DNA of 64,000 bases from Impatiens glandulifera. Lineage: Eukaryota > Streptophyta > Magnoliopsida > Ericales > Balsaminaceae. A program made the position numbers and the translations under genes. Below the pieces are notes generated by a model. It was not told the origin of the DNA. It made no database searches and was given only the letters and a program-made list of their open reading frames with translations. Where the stretch lies: positions 30,273,151-30,337,150 of the forward strand of contig NC_061862.1 of the NCBI RefSeq assembly GCF_907164915.1, given 5' to 3'. Positions 1 through 9,598 of this stretch are shown piece by piece (the stretch's first letter is position 1; every line of letters starts with the position of its first letter).

Positions 1-590
1 CCACGAGCTCTTTCATGTCGTGTAAATTTGTGTTCACGGATTTATTCGTGTCTTGATAACTCGTGTTTAAATTTGTGTTTCGTGTTATTCTAACTAGAGT
101 TTCGACCTAATCGTATCGTGTCGATGCCCGTTTTCATATGTGTCATGTCGTGTCTTGACACACTCATGTTCTTTATTTATATATATATATATATATAAAA
201 TTATATTGTTAGTAAAAATTATAAAATATAATTATTAATTTATTAATTTTAATTTAAAAAAATTAAATTAATTTAATATAATTTTAAAATTTAAAATAAA
301 TAAATAAATTATAAAAATAATATCGGATGGAGAGAATTATTAGAAGACTCACATTTTTATTCACATAATTTATTTATTGAATGAGAATTTAAATAAATTT
401 AGAGAAAATATTATGTAAAGTTGAATAGCTTAGGTCGTGACTAATTGTGTTTATATCGTTTCGTGTGTATACTCGCGTTGTGTCTGTGTCGACTCGTGAC
501 CGTGTTACGATTATATAAATTCATAATCGTGTCGTGATCGCATCGTATCGTTCATGTCGTGTCCAATCCACGACCCGAGTGAAATAATGA
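1..590 (-). repeat. CGTGTC-rich repeat, partial foldback-family copy
   Basis: Positions 1-170 and 440-590 are rich in CGTGTC/TCGTGT words. The second block reads like the right arm of the complete foldback element at 2878-3667: it has the same order of a GTGTATACTC block, a GTCGACTCGTGACC block, a TCATAATCGTGTCGTG block, and then ACGACCCGAGTGAAATAATG. Between them lies AT-rich filler with a short (AT)n run near 177-196. No coding potential was seen. I infer a truncated member of the same repeat family; the left part may be a different but related sequence. Confidence 0.5.
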
Positions 591-599
591 TAATTAATA

Positions 600-1925
600 A
601 CTTTGGCGGAATAAAATTTTGTGATTCCATGCATGACAAGCTGGATGGATCTTAGGTCTCCTACATTTTATTAAAGAAGTAAATGTAGATTAATAAAGGA
701 AGATATATATAGAAGAAGAAAGAAGAAAAAATAATGACCTTGGTTTGAAATGGTTGATGAAAATGAAAGCTAGTGAAATGAGAAACCATAGCCAGCCTCC
801 AACCAGGGATGCAATACCAAGGAAGTCGTGGAAAGGACGAGCCTCTTCTTGCCATTGAAAGTGTAGGTGTTGTAGCGGTTATCGATAATCACATCGATTT
901 TATCTCCTTTTCTCATATAACCTTTATCCTCTGTACAACTTTCTAAACATGGGAAGAGGCACTTTCCTCATCGATCCATACCATCAGATTCTCTTGCTCA
1001 CTCAACTGCATGCAAACATGCCAAACAAAATAACATTAATAATTAATAAGTTAGTCATAATTCAACTCTTCATATACATTGTTTTTTAATCAGTTTATAC
1101 TTACAGGTATGGATGGATCCAGCCTAACACCGCCAACTTGCCCTCTACTCTATTTTTTATTATTGTATAGATATAAAATTTAGAAAATTTGACCTATTAA
1201 ATAGTTTTGAATAATTTTGTATGATAGATTAAATAATCATTTTTAGTAAAAATTAATTATTATAATATTTATTATAAAAAATAATGTTGTAAAAATAATT
1301 TAAAATAGAAAGAATTATGTCAATAATATTAAAGCAATGGGTTGGATCAACACGAACCGACACGATATTGGTATAGAACGACACTATGCAATATTATCTT
1401 ACTCGACTCTTGGCTGACACGACACAATCACGAGACGACACGATCATAACACGATTATGAGTTTATACGATCGTAACACGGTCACGAGTCGACACGGACA
1501 CAACACTACTATATACACGACACGAGTATATATATGAGCTTACCGTCAATGTTCGACTGCAATTTTTTTATTTTCACTGGATTCAATGTACTCAACCTTG
1601 TTGTCACCGAACTCTGTAGGTATACATACATCGTACGATAATTAATTTCAACCACCTATAACAAAACAAAACCAATTAATTAAAATGGATAAAATAATTG
1701 AGGAAGAAAAAAAAAAATGCTGAAACATACCTTACGGGAAGCAATGAGGCAACAATCTTAAAAGAAAAGTAGACGACGCTAAGTAGTATAAATGTTGATA
1801 TTACCTGCACAACTCAAAGTTGAAGAACTAGAATAAAATGCCAAAAACATTTTAAATAAAATTTACAGAAAAAATTAACTCACGATTTTGGGGTCAGAAT
1901 GGCCAACCGACAGGAAGTTTCTGCT
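600..1925 (-). pseudogene. ALIS-like (CDC50/LEM3) pseudogene, copy A
   Basis: Reading the minus strand from right to left, several exons of an ALA-interacting subunit are recognisable. Exon 1 (about 1925-1885) gives KQKLPVG then, after a frame slip, ILTPK and a GTGAGT donor. Exon 2 (about 1800-1735) gives the membrane segment VISTFILLSVVYFSF. Exon 3 (about 1660-1530) gives VVEINYRYD and DNKVEYI. A later exon (about 1140-1105) gives GGARLDPSIP before a GTAAGT donor. The next (1011-770) gives LSEQENLMVW and NRYNTYTFNGKKRLVLSTTS, then in another frame DFLGIASLVGGWLWFLI. ALIS proteins are the beta subunits of P4-ATPase lipid flippases: two membrane helices and a large lumenal domain. The central lumenal exons are missing, there are stops and frameshifts, and a foldback repeat sits at 1334-1530, so this copy is dead. 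Retained introns argue for DNA duplication, not retroposition. Confidence 0.82.
1334..1530 (+). repeat. Foldback-family repeat, left arm only
   Basis: This starts GGGTTGGATCAACACGAACC and runs through CACGATCATAACACGATTATG and ACGAGTCGACACGG to a CACGACACGAG end. It matches the left arm of the complete inverted repeat at 2878-3667 and lies between two exons of the ALIS pseudogene. The right arm is absent. Confidence 0.7.
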
Positions 1926-2094
1926 TAAAAAACCTAGAATCTATAATGATAAAAAGATTAAAGTTAAGCTCCAAATATAAATGTAAAATAGCTACATATT
2001 TCAAAGTAAAGTAAACTATGATAGTAATTTGGATTCACTATATTTGAAGTATTTATTAAATAAATAATACTAAAAGATGTCATTTTCTTTATCA

Positions 2095-2440
2095 AGGTAT
2101 CAATGATATCTTCTCTTATTATTTTGTTATGTTTCTTCACTCAAGACACCCTTCAAATAAATTCCCACTTTTTCGGGACTGCCAAATCCCATTCCACTTA
2201 ATTCATTGCCAAACCCAATCGGTTTAGGATGGTAAGAGTCCAAGCCTAACTCCCTTCTAGATACAATATTATCTCACTCGAGTATTGTGTTGACACGACA
2301 CAAACACAGAACGACACGATCATAACACAATTATGAGTTTATACGATCTTAACACGATCACGAGTCGACACAGATACAACATGAGTATAGACACGACACA
2401 AGTACAAGTATACACACGAAACATTAGATAATTTGTTATT
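2095..2440 (+). repeat. Peptide-like segment plus partial foldback arm
   Basis: 2095-2260 is a decayed copy of the segment that encodes a possible short peptide at 18251-18442; it shares the CTTTTTCGGGACTGCCAAAT core but lacks a usable open frame here. It is followed at 2270-2430 by a left-arm-type foldback fragment (GACACGACACAAACAC, TTATGAGTTTATACGAT). The same pair occurs at 18251-18590 and 19988-20335, which shows that a unit of about 1.6 kb has been duplicated. Confidence 0.55.
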
Positions 2441-2567
2441 ATTACCTTTAAGCAACAAGAATAAGTAAATAAATATATAAGCAACATAAATAAGTATATA
2501 AATATATTTGGTTGTTATAAGTTTTTTTTGTTGCTAAATACTCAACTCAATTAGATTAGGCATGCCA

Positions 2568-2877
2568 AACAAAATAACATTAATAATTAATAAGCTAGCC
2601 ATACTTTCAACTCTTCATGTACAATTTTTTTTTTTTTAATTTGTTTATACTTACAGGTATGGATGGATCCGGCCTAGCACCGCCAACTTGGCTTCCACTT
2701 TCAAATTGTTTATATATATATAAAATTTAGAAAATTTGACTAGTTAAATAGTTTTGTACGATGGGTTAAATAATCATTTTTAATAAAAAATTTAATTATT
2801 ATAATATTTATTATAAAAAATAAAGTTGTAAAAATAATTTAAAATTAAAAGAATTATGTCTATAATACTAAAACAAT
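2568..2877 (-). pseudogene. ALIS-like single exon with intron flank
   Basis: On the minus strand around 2690-2655 the exon encoding GGARxDPSIP of ALIS/CDC50 proteins is present, followed by a CTGTAAGTAT splice donor. The surrounding intron-type sequence (GCATGCCAAACAAAATAACA near the left end, TTAAATAATCATTTTTAATA towards the right) recurs at 1018, 4205, 18700, 20420 and 21070. No other ALIS exon is directly attached; a foldback repeat begins immediately to the right. Confidence 0.65.
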
Positions 2878-3667
2878 ATGTTGGATCAACACGAACCGAT
2901 ACGTCATTGGTATGGAACGACACTATACAATATTATCTCACTCAGGTCTTGGGTTGACACGACACAATCACGAGACAACACGATCATAACACGATTATGA
3001 GTTTATACGATCGTAACACGGTCACGAGTCCACACGGATACAATACGGGTATAGACACAAAACTTTATCACTATTCCACAAATGAATACAAAACTTTCTT
3101 ATATTTCTTTTTTATTTACTTATTAAATCATTTTAAGTTACACATATTCATTTTTTTTAATTTTAGTTAATATATTTTGAGACATAATTTTATATTGGAT
3201 CAGTTAGTAGAATATTCTTTATTATATTCTCCTATACAACCGATCAGATGTTTTTTTTTAAATTAAATCATATGATCCGTTGTATAAAGGAATATAATAA
3301 AGCTTATTCAAATAACTAATCCAGTATAAAATTATTTCTCAAAATATATTAATTAAAATTGAAAAAATGAGTATGTGTGACTTAAAATGATTTAACGAGT
3401 TAATAAAAAAGAAAAATAATAAAGTTTTTTATTCATTTGTGGAATAGTGATAAAGTTTCGTGTGTATACTCATGTTCGTGTCTATACTTGTAGTGTGTCT
3501 ATGTCGACTCGTGACCATATTACGTTCGTATAAACTCATAATCATGTCATAATCGTGTCATCTTGTAAATGTGTCGTGTCCAACTCACGACCCGAGTGAA
3601 ATAATATTGTATCGTGTCATTTCGTACTAATATCATGTTGAATCGTATCGGTTTGTGTTATCCAACC
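2878..3667. repeat. Complete ~790-bp foldback (inverted repeat) element
   Basis: The left arm begins at about 2878 (TGTTGGATCAACACGAACCG) and the right arm ends at about 3667 with its reverse complement (CGGTTTGTGTTATCCAACCC). The arms stay complementary towards the middle: TTTATCACTATTCCACAAAT near 3063 pairs with ATTTGTGGAATAGTGATAAA near 3433, and the axis is near 3255. There is no open frame. The structure fits a MITE or foldback-type non-autonomous DNA element. About ten partial arms of the same family occur elsewhere in the window; this is the only copy with both arms. Confidence 0.8.
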
Positions 3668-3874
3668 CATTGCTCAACTCTAAGCAGTGGGCCATTCTAT
3701 GGGTGCTAGTTCTTCCTTAATTTCCATTTAAAAAAATTATAAATAACTTACAATATCACATCGTTTAGAGGAGAAAGAGATAATCAATAACTTTGGTAGA
3801 ATAAATTTGTATGATTCCATGACAAGCTGGATGGATATTCAGGTCTCATACATTTCATTAAAGAAAGAAGTAAA

Positions 3875-3876
3875 AG

Positions 3877-3936
<60 letters not shown>

Positions 3937-3942
3937 ATATAA
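3875..3942. repeat. (AT)n microsatellite
   Basis: Uninterrupted to near-perfect TA dinucleotide runs lie inside an intron-like gap between the last two exons of ALIS copy B. Confidence 0.9.
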
Positions 3943-4405
3943 AAGAAAAAGTAATGACCTTAACTTGAAATGGTTAATGAGAATGAAAGCCAGCAATGAG
4001 AAATCATAGCCCGCCTATAACCGCACATCGTTCTCGTTAAACTTTAGATCCTCTCTAAACCGGCCGTATTGCCAGCCCACGGCCGCTCCGTTCGTCCATT
4101 TCGGACCCTCAATCTTGATCGAAAGAGATCTTCCCATACAACTTCCTAAACGTGGGAAGAGGTTCCTTCCTCATCCATACCATCAGATCCTCTTGCTCAC
4201 TCAACTGCAGGCATGCCAAACAAAATAACATTAATAATAAGCTAGCCAGGGAACAATTATATACATTGTTTTTTTTAATTAGTTTATACTTATAATAGGT
4301 ATGGATGGATCTAGCCTAGCACCACCAACTTGGCATCTACTCTGAAATTTTTTTGGGAACACATTATTTCCGAATTTGTGTCCCCTGTTGCTGCTCTTCC
4401 ATGAG

Positions 4406-4687
4406 GGGAGGATCTGCTGTCCCAAGTGAAGCTGTACTTTGCTGTCTCATTTATCACAACGTAATTTTGATAAATTAGAAAAATAAAAAAATTATATATA
4501 TGAAACAAATCCTAAATCTTAAATTCTAAACCCTAAATTCTAAAACTTAAACTTTAAATTTTAAATCCTAACAAATTATATATATGACATTTAATTTTAA
4601 TATTCAATTTTCTCTTTCTTCTCTCCACTATCTCCTCTACTATGAGACAGCAAATGAGACATTATCTTTGGGACAGCAGATTTGAAT
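4406..4687. mobile_element. 282-bp MITE inside an ALIS exon
   Basis: The ends carry an inverted repeat, GATCTGCTGTCCCAA at 4411-4425 and TTGGGACAGCAGAT at 4668-4681. A second inverted block follows (GCTGTCTCAT at 4440-4449 against ATGAGACAGC at 4642-4651). The flanks repeat TCTTCCATGAG at 4395-4405 and 4688-4698, an 11-bp target duplication. Removing the element and one TSD restores a continuous ALIS exon (ISWK joined to the HKFG block). The TSD length suggests a Mutator-like MITE. The outer 5 bp of the two ends do not match, so the class is uncertain. Confidence 0.75.
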
Positions 4688-5063
4688 TCTTCCATGAGAT
4701 ACCCTTCTTGTTTACATGAATTGTCTGGTTACGTCTGGAAAAGCCATAAGTGTCGTTGAACAAGCTCCAGGCCACCAGGCACAATTGGGATGCCGCCAAT
4801 GTCTTTATCCAAGGACATGCATGTACTCGTCTCAGCCTCGAAAATGATATCTCTCAATTGGTCATCACTCCGTCTCTTCACATACCTGTAAACACCATAT
4901 TAAGAAGATTAATAATAATATCACAAGTGTAATTATAATTTGACACTTATGTTCCAAGAATGCATGCATAACAAAATGTATGTAGTAGAAACCTTTGATG
5001 ATTCTGGTGGAACTTGTTCAGCTATATATATAATGTTTTATATCTTTGCTACCTGATATTAGA

Positions 5064-5330
5064 GATGAGCAATGAGTCGTATCAACACGAATCGACACAA
5101 TATTGGTATAAAACGACACGATACAATATTATCTTACTCAGGTCTTGAGTCGACACAAGCACAAGACAACACGATCACAACACAATTATGAGTTTATACG
5201 ATCGTAACACGACCACGAATCAACACGAATATAATACGAGTATAGACACGATACGAATATATACACGACATGAGCATAGGTATACACACGACACGAGCAC
5301 GTGTATACATACGAAACATCGAATAATTTG
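5064..5330 (+). repeat. Foldback-family repeat, left arm
   Basis: CGTATCAACACGAATCGACA near 5078 and TTATGAGTTTATACGATCGT near 5186 match the left arm of the element at 2878-3667, extended by repeated ACACGA/GAGTATAGACACGA words. Nothing further is seen in 5400-5840 except AT-rich sequence. Confidence 0.65.
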
Positions 5331-5844
5331 TTATTAGTACCTTTAAGCCACATGAAAAAGTAAATAAATATATTTGGTTGTTATTAGTTTTATTCATGCT
5401 AAATACTTAGCTCAATTAGAAATTTTCTTTAACTAGATGATATTGGTCCTCAAGCTAGAGAAAAAATGCTCATTCTCTTATAATTATTATTGTTTCAAAT
5501 ATGCTAAAGTTGTTATAGGATTACAAGGTCTAAAGCCCAGGCTGATCCTCCTTTGTAATAGAATCCAAGAAAATTGAGATAGACTAATTAATTTGCCAAA
5601 CAACTATGAATAGAATTAAGAGAGAGTTGAAACACATAAACTGATATTTTATTTTTGGCCAAGCAATTTAGGTCTCAAATTTGGTCGGTCTATACAATTT
5701 GAGTATCTAACTTATAAAATAACCATGAGACTCAAATTTGCCTTAATGGCTATTCTGTCCCTCAATTTAATTCCAAAGTAATTTTTTATTCTAAATGCCA
5801 TGCATGCCATATTTTTTATATTATACGAGGGAAAAACATTTCTA

Positions 5845-6262
5845 AATCTAATTTTCGTCTTAAATCATACTCGATTTAGGAAGAGGAAGAGGAAGAGGAA
5901 GAGGAAGAGGAAGAGGAAGAGGAAGAGGAAGAGGAAGAGGAAGAGGAAGAGGAAGAGGAAGAGGAAGAGGAAGAAGAAGAGGAAGAAGGCCTCGCAATGA
6001 AGATAGATGATATGCAAAAATCTCAAGTTGGGATGGTTATGTTTGAATGTAATCTTTTCTGTTTGTAATCTCTGTTTTTTTAAAATGTTGAATGATACTA
6101 ATTAGTTTTTTTAGGATCTTTTGATTGTCATCATTAATTATAGTTAAAATTTGTCTAGCTTTAATTTCTGATCCTCACACTTTTGAAATTTTAATGAAAT
6201 GATTTTAACAGTTCCCCCAAAATACATTTCTAAATCTATTTTTCGTCTTAAATCATACTCGA
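5845..6262. repeat. Direct repeats flanking a hexamer array and transcript-end-like DNA
   Basis: A block beginning ACATTTCTAAATCTAATTTT at about 5837-5879 recurs at about 6222-6262 (ACATTTCTAAATCTATTTTT), both continuing with TCTTAAATCATACTCGATTT. The ~345 bp between them hold the (GGAAGA)n array and a stretch with TTTGTAATCTCTG and AATGAAATGATTTT that resembles a transcript 3' end. I infer an insertion or a duplication product. Confidence 0.55.
5878..5990. repeat. (AGGAAG)n hexanucleotide array
   Basis: About 18 consecutive hexamers reading AGGAAG on the plus strand, with a few AAG interruptions at the right end. The apparent Arg-Lys repeat protein in one frame is a translation of the array; I do not call it a gene. 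From 6000 to 7040 I see only AT-rich sequence without genes. Confidence 0.9.
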
Positions 6263-7679
6263 TTTATAAGTACACCATTTTATTAGGCTAAATCGACTAT
6301 TTAAATAAACAAATATATATCTAATATATATAGAAGTGATAAAAACTCGTTTAGTTTTATGATGTAATTTTTTAAAATGACCAATTTTTGCATCAATAAA
6401 TTAGGAAAGTTGTCGGGCATTGTTGTTAAAGTTGATCTTCAAAGTAATTGAGAAAAGTATGGTGGTTGTTAAAGTGGACCATCTAAGTTACATTTCTTCC
6501 ATATCTGTGAAATAGTCTTAATTTACCTATACCTTACATAAAAGGTTTTTTAATTAATCACGAGGCAAGAGATACTACTTTGTTTGGAAACTCCAAAATC
6601 CCAGCTATGTAACCACATTTTGAAACTAAAATACTTGAAGTCACCCAACTACCATTATCATATTCACAACCATTTATCTAAAGAACTTGTGTGATCTTAT
6701 TTTTTGGGTTTCTTTTTATATTGTCTCAAAATTTATTGAATAAAAAATAGATTATTTAAGTTTATAATTAATTTAATTATTAAAATTACTTTTTTTATTT
6801 AAAATTTAAATTTAATAAAAGTAAAATAAGAATATTTTAGTTTATAAAATTAGTGATTGGATAGTTAAAACAATTATACATAATTTTTAAAAACAATAAA
6901 ATAAAAAATCATAAAAACTAGCCTATCAAACATGCTCTAATTGTATCTGTATGAATCATATATACATCCAAAACTAGTCATTTGAAATTCTCCTAAAAGG
7001 AAGACGTCATGACTGAAGACGAACCGAACCGTCTCTACGGCCTATGAGGGGAAATTTGATCAAATGACCCAAGAGGGTAATTTCCAAAAATAACCTTGAA
7101 GATTTCATTTTTTATATTTAACTTTTTTTTTTTTAAATTTAGACAGTTTTACCTTTACTATTTTTTTTAAAATCAAATAATCCACATTTTCACTTTTTTC
7201 TCTCTTTCTCCCCCCCCCCCCTCCCGACCGTTACTCTTCCCCAGCCCTCCCTCAGACGCCCACACCCAAGCCCGAACTCCCCCAACTACACCATCCCTGA
7301 CTCCCCCGACGTTCTCCATAGGACGACGCGCAACCCCTCGAGCCCCGACGATAGCCAAGACGCTTCCAGCCCAACTCCTCGACGATCGCCAAGCCCCGAA
7401 CGCTTGAAGTCGTCTCCCCGACGTTCGCCCAACATATCTCAGGTTAATTCGACTACTCCTCCCTCTCTTTCATGTTGAGTATGAAATGTTTTAGGGTTTT
7501 AGGGTTTTAGTTTAGGTTTTGGGTTTGAAATGATGAGAATGGTATAGTTTGAAATGATGAGAATGTTTGTGAATGGTTTGTGAATATTTGGTATATGTTT
7601 TTCTTATTCTGAATGCTGAGAATGGTATATTTGGGTAGTGCGTTGAGCGTGAGATTGAGCGTGGATGGGGCGTAGGGTT

Positions 7680-7960
7680 GGCGTGGAGGTTGTGCGTGGA
7701 GCATGGGCTTGGGCGTGGGGTTGTGCGTGAGGGTTGTGCGTGGGGGTTGTGCGTGGAGGTTGTGCGTGGGGGTTGTGCGTGGGGGTTGTGCGTGGGGGTT
7801 GTGCATGGGGGTTGTGCCTGGGAGTTGTGCCTGGGGTTGTGCATGGGGGTTGTGCGTGGGGTAGTGCATGGAGCGTGGGCTTGGGCGTGGGGCGTGGGGT
7901 AGTGCGTTGAGCGTGGGCTTGGGCGTGGTCTTGGGCGTGGGGCATGGGTAGTGCGTGGAG
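7680..7960. repeat. G-rich 13-bp minisatellite
   Basis: At least ten head-to-tail copies of TGGGGGTTGTGCG with point variants (TGCA, TGCC) lie around 7740-7865; more degenerate GTGGGGC/TGGGCTTGGGCG words continue to 7960. The 13-bp period is not a multiple of three, so open frames across it (His-Asn-Pro-rich on the minus strand) are artefacts. G runs every 13 bp give quadruplex potential on the plus strand. Confidence 0.85.
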
Positions 7961-7974
7961 CGTGAATCGTGGAT

Positions 7975-8343
7975 TGTTGAGTTATGAAGCCTACACTTAT
8001 AATAAACTCTACATTGTTAATTAGAGTTTATTGTGTTTTCTTTTTTTGGTTTTGGGCTTAGGCCTGACCAAAGTTATTTATGTTTATTACCTGAATGTTT
8101 ACCCTATAAATATATGATTATTAAGGGTTTACATGGTGAAGACAGAATTCTAGAGAGATAAAGTGTGAAGCAAAAACTCTGTATTCATTCTTCTTCTTCA
8201 TAGTGAAATCTGGTGGTGGCTGAAGTGGATGTAGTTCAATTTGAGTGAACAACTATAAATCTGTGTGTTCTTGTGTTCTTCTTTCTTGTGTTTTTACAGA
8301 TTGTTTTCAAGCAGGTCGGATTTAGGAGATACAAATCCTAACA
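7975..8343 (+). repeat. 5' LTR of copia element 1
   Basis: A 369-bp direct repeat of 12959-13327, starting TGTTGAG and ending CCTAACA. It has a TATA-like CTATAAATA at 8104-8112. By eye there are about 20 differences from the 3' LTR, so the insertion is old. GGAT flanks both outer ends (7971-7974 and 13328-13331), a 4-bp or longer target duplication. Confidence 0.9.
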
Positions 8344-8345
8344 AC

Positions 8346-8357
8346 TGGTATTAGAGA
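8346..8357 (+). other. Primer-binding site of copia element 1
   Basis: TGGTATTAGAGA, three bases after the LTR end, matches the usual copia primer site TGGTATCAGAGC complementary to initiator tRNA-Met, with changes in two positions. The change at the right end reflects the solo-LTR insertion that starts at 8359. Confidence 0.75.
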
Positions 8358-8358
8358 A

Positions 8359-9565
8359 TGTTAGGATCGGGGACGCCCTTGGAGGACCGGGGTGTTTCCG
8401 GTTTCAGGAAGGGTGGCCGCTTACAACACACACAACACTTTGGTGATAGTCCGGTTAGAGACTAAAACCGTTCTCAGCACTACACAAGCTGTCACAGACT
8501 CTTGAACCAGGTTCAAGGGCGGAAATGTCTGTTTCAGGTTGAAGCAACTTATGCGACTTAAATGATGTTTTTAGAAGGAGTCGGTTTTATGGATATGAGT
8601 GGACCGGTTTAAGGAGTACGATTGGTTTGAGGTTAGGCTAAGTAAGTAAGTAATGAAAACGAAAGAAAGAACACGAGACAATGATTTTTATGGATGTTCG
8701 GAGCAAACTCTCCTACGTCACCCCTTCTTCTCAAGTTATGAGAAGGATCTCCACTAACTTTTATAGTTACAACAACACTGCCGGTCGAGCCCAACTCGCT
8801 ACTCGCCGGTTACACCAACTCACACTTTGATGTAATACAACAACTCAACACAACACGATACAGAAAGCTTCCGGTTTTAGACACACCGGTTTGGATCGTA
8901 ACAGTTTATCTCTCTAACTTATTGCTTTTATGATTCATTTTTCGTGATCCGTAACTACATTAAATGAAGACGTTTCATCTCCCTTTTATAGCTGAGAAGA
9001 GCCAACGATCACTTTTCTTCTCTCTCCTCTGGATTGGTTGATCATTATCACGCCGGTGCAGAGAGGTTGCTTGCACGCTTCACCTTCCTCAACACTTGGC
9101 AGTCATGCAGGCAGCTCTGAGTGTAAGATGACATAATCGGTTTTCAGATTTGGACACGTGTTGGACATGCACCTCAGGTTGTCAACTTCAGATCAATAGA
9201 GCATCATTGCTTTCCTCGCATGCTTCCGATCGGATCTGATCTTCTTTTATTCCTTCAAGACACGTCTGTTTCGTCATGTTACGTCACTCTTGAAGTTTGA
9301 ATTTTCCGGTTTTGTCTCTTGTACAGTATGATCCGGCTGGTATATGAATTTGTCTTTGCTGACCGGTCGCTTGAGAGAGTGAAAACCGGTTCCTCTGATC
9401 TTTGACTTGATCACTTGAAACAGGTTTCTTTTGAAGTATTTCAGCAACCGGTTTATGATGCCCCAACCGGTTCATACGATTTGATCTGTACCTGTACATG
9501 AAAGTTAACAAGTGTTTAGTTTGTCTAGCCGGTTCCAAAAATTAACTTACTTAATTTTTCTATCA
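8359..9565 (-). mobile_element. Solo LTR of a SIRE-type copia element, reverse orientation
   Basis: The block splits the leader of copia element 1. On the minus strand it starts TGATAGAAAA and ends GATCCTAACA, with flanks GAGAA (8354-8358) and GAGCA (9566-9570) that fit a 5-bp target duplication with one change. Its minus strand has a TATA box (GCTATAAAAGG, 8982-8992). It shares with the LTR at 53215-54361 the ATCCATAAAA and TAGGAGAG/ATCTCCGAACATCC region and the CTTGAACC..GGTTCAAG region in the same order. No internal coding region remains, as expected after LTR-LTR recombination. It is younger than copia element 1. Confidence 0.8.
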
Positions 9566-9598
9566 GAGCAGCTAGGCTAGATCTGAGCATTGGAAACA

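Larger units (their letters stand above)
3790..4895 (-). pseudogene. ALIS-like (CDC50/LEM3) pseudogene, copy B, C-terminal half
   Basis: On the minus strand, exon 4895-4700 gives YVKRRSDDQLRD, GGIPIVPGG and, after a frame slip, AWSLFNDTYGFSRRNQTI and VNKKGISWK. The frame continues at 4400-4300 with HKFGNNVFPKKFQS and GGARLDPSIP and a GT donor. Exon 4205-4060 gives LSEQEDLMVWM and LPTFRKLYGKI. A last exon near 3850-3805 gives PSSLSWNH, like the conserved PSYLSWNR tail of the family. These blocks are in the same order as in plant ALIS proteins. A 282-bp transposon (4406-4687) interrupts the exon after ISWK. The segment 4130-4020 ends the LPTFRKLYG frame with a stop and carries an unusually GC-rich stretch of unknown origin. 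The gene is dead in this state. Confidence 0.85.

Noticed and set aside
5800..6000. A frame with about 17 Arg-Lys pairs
   Set aside because: Translation of the (AGGAAG)n array; no homologous flanks.
7507..7945. Several overlapping minus-strand frames rich in His, Asn, Pro, Ala, Gln
   Set aside because: They are translations of the 13-bp minisatellite; the period is not a multiple of three, so all frames stay open by composition.
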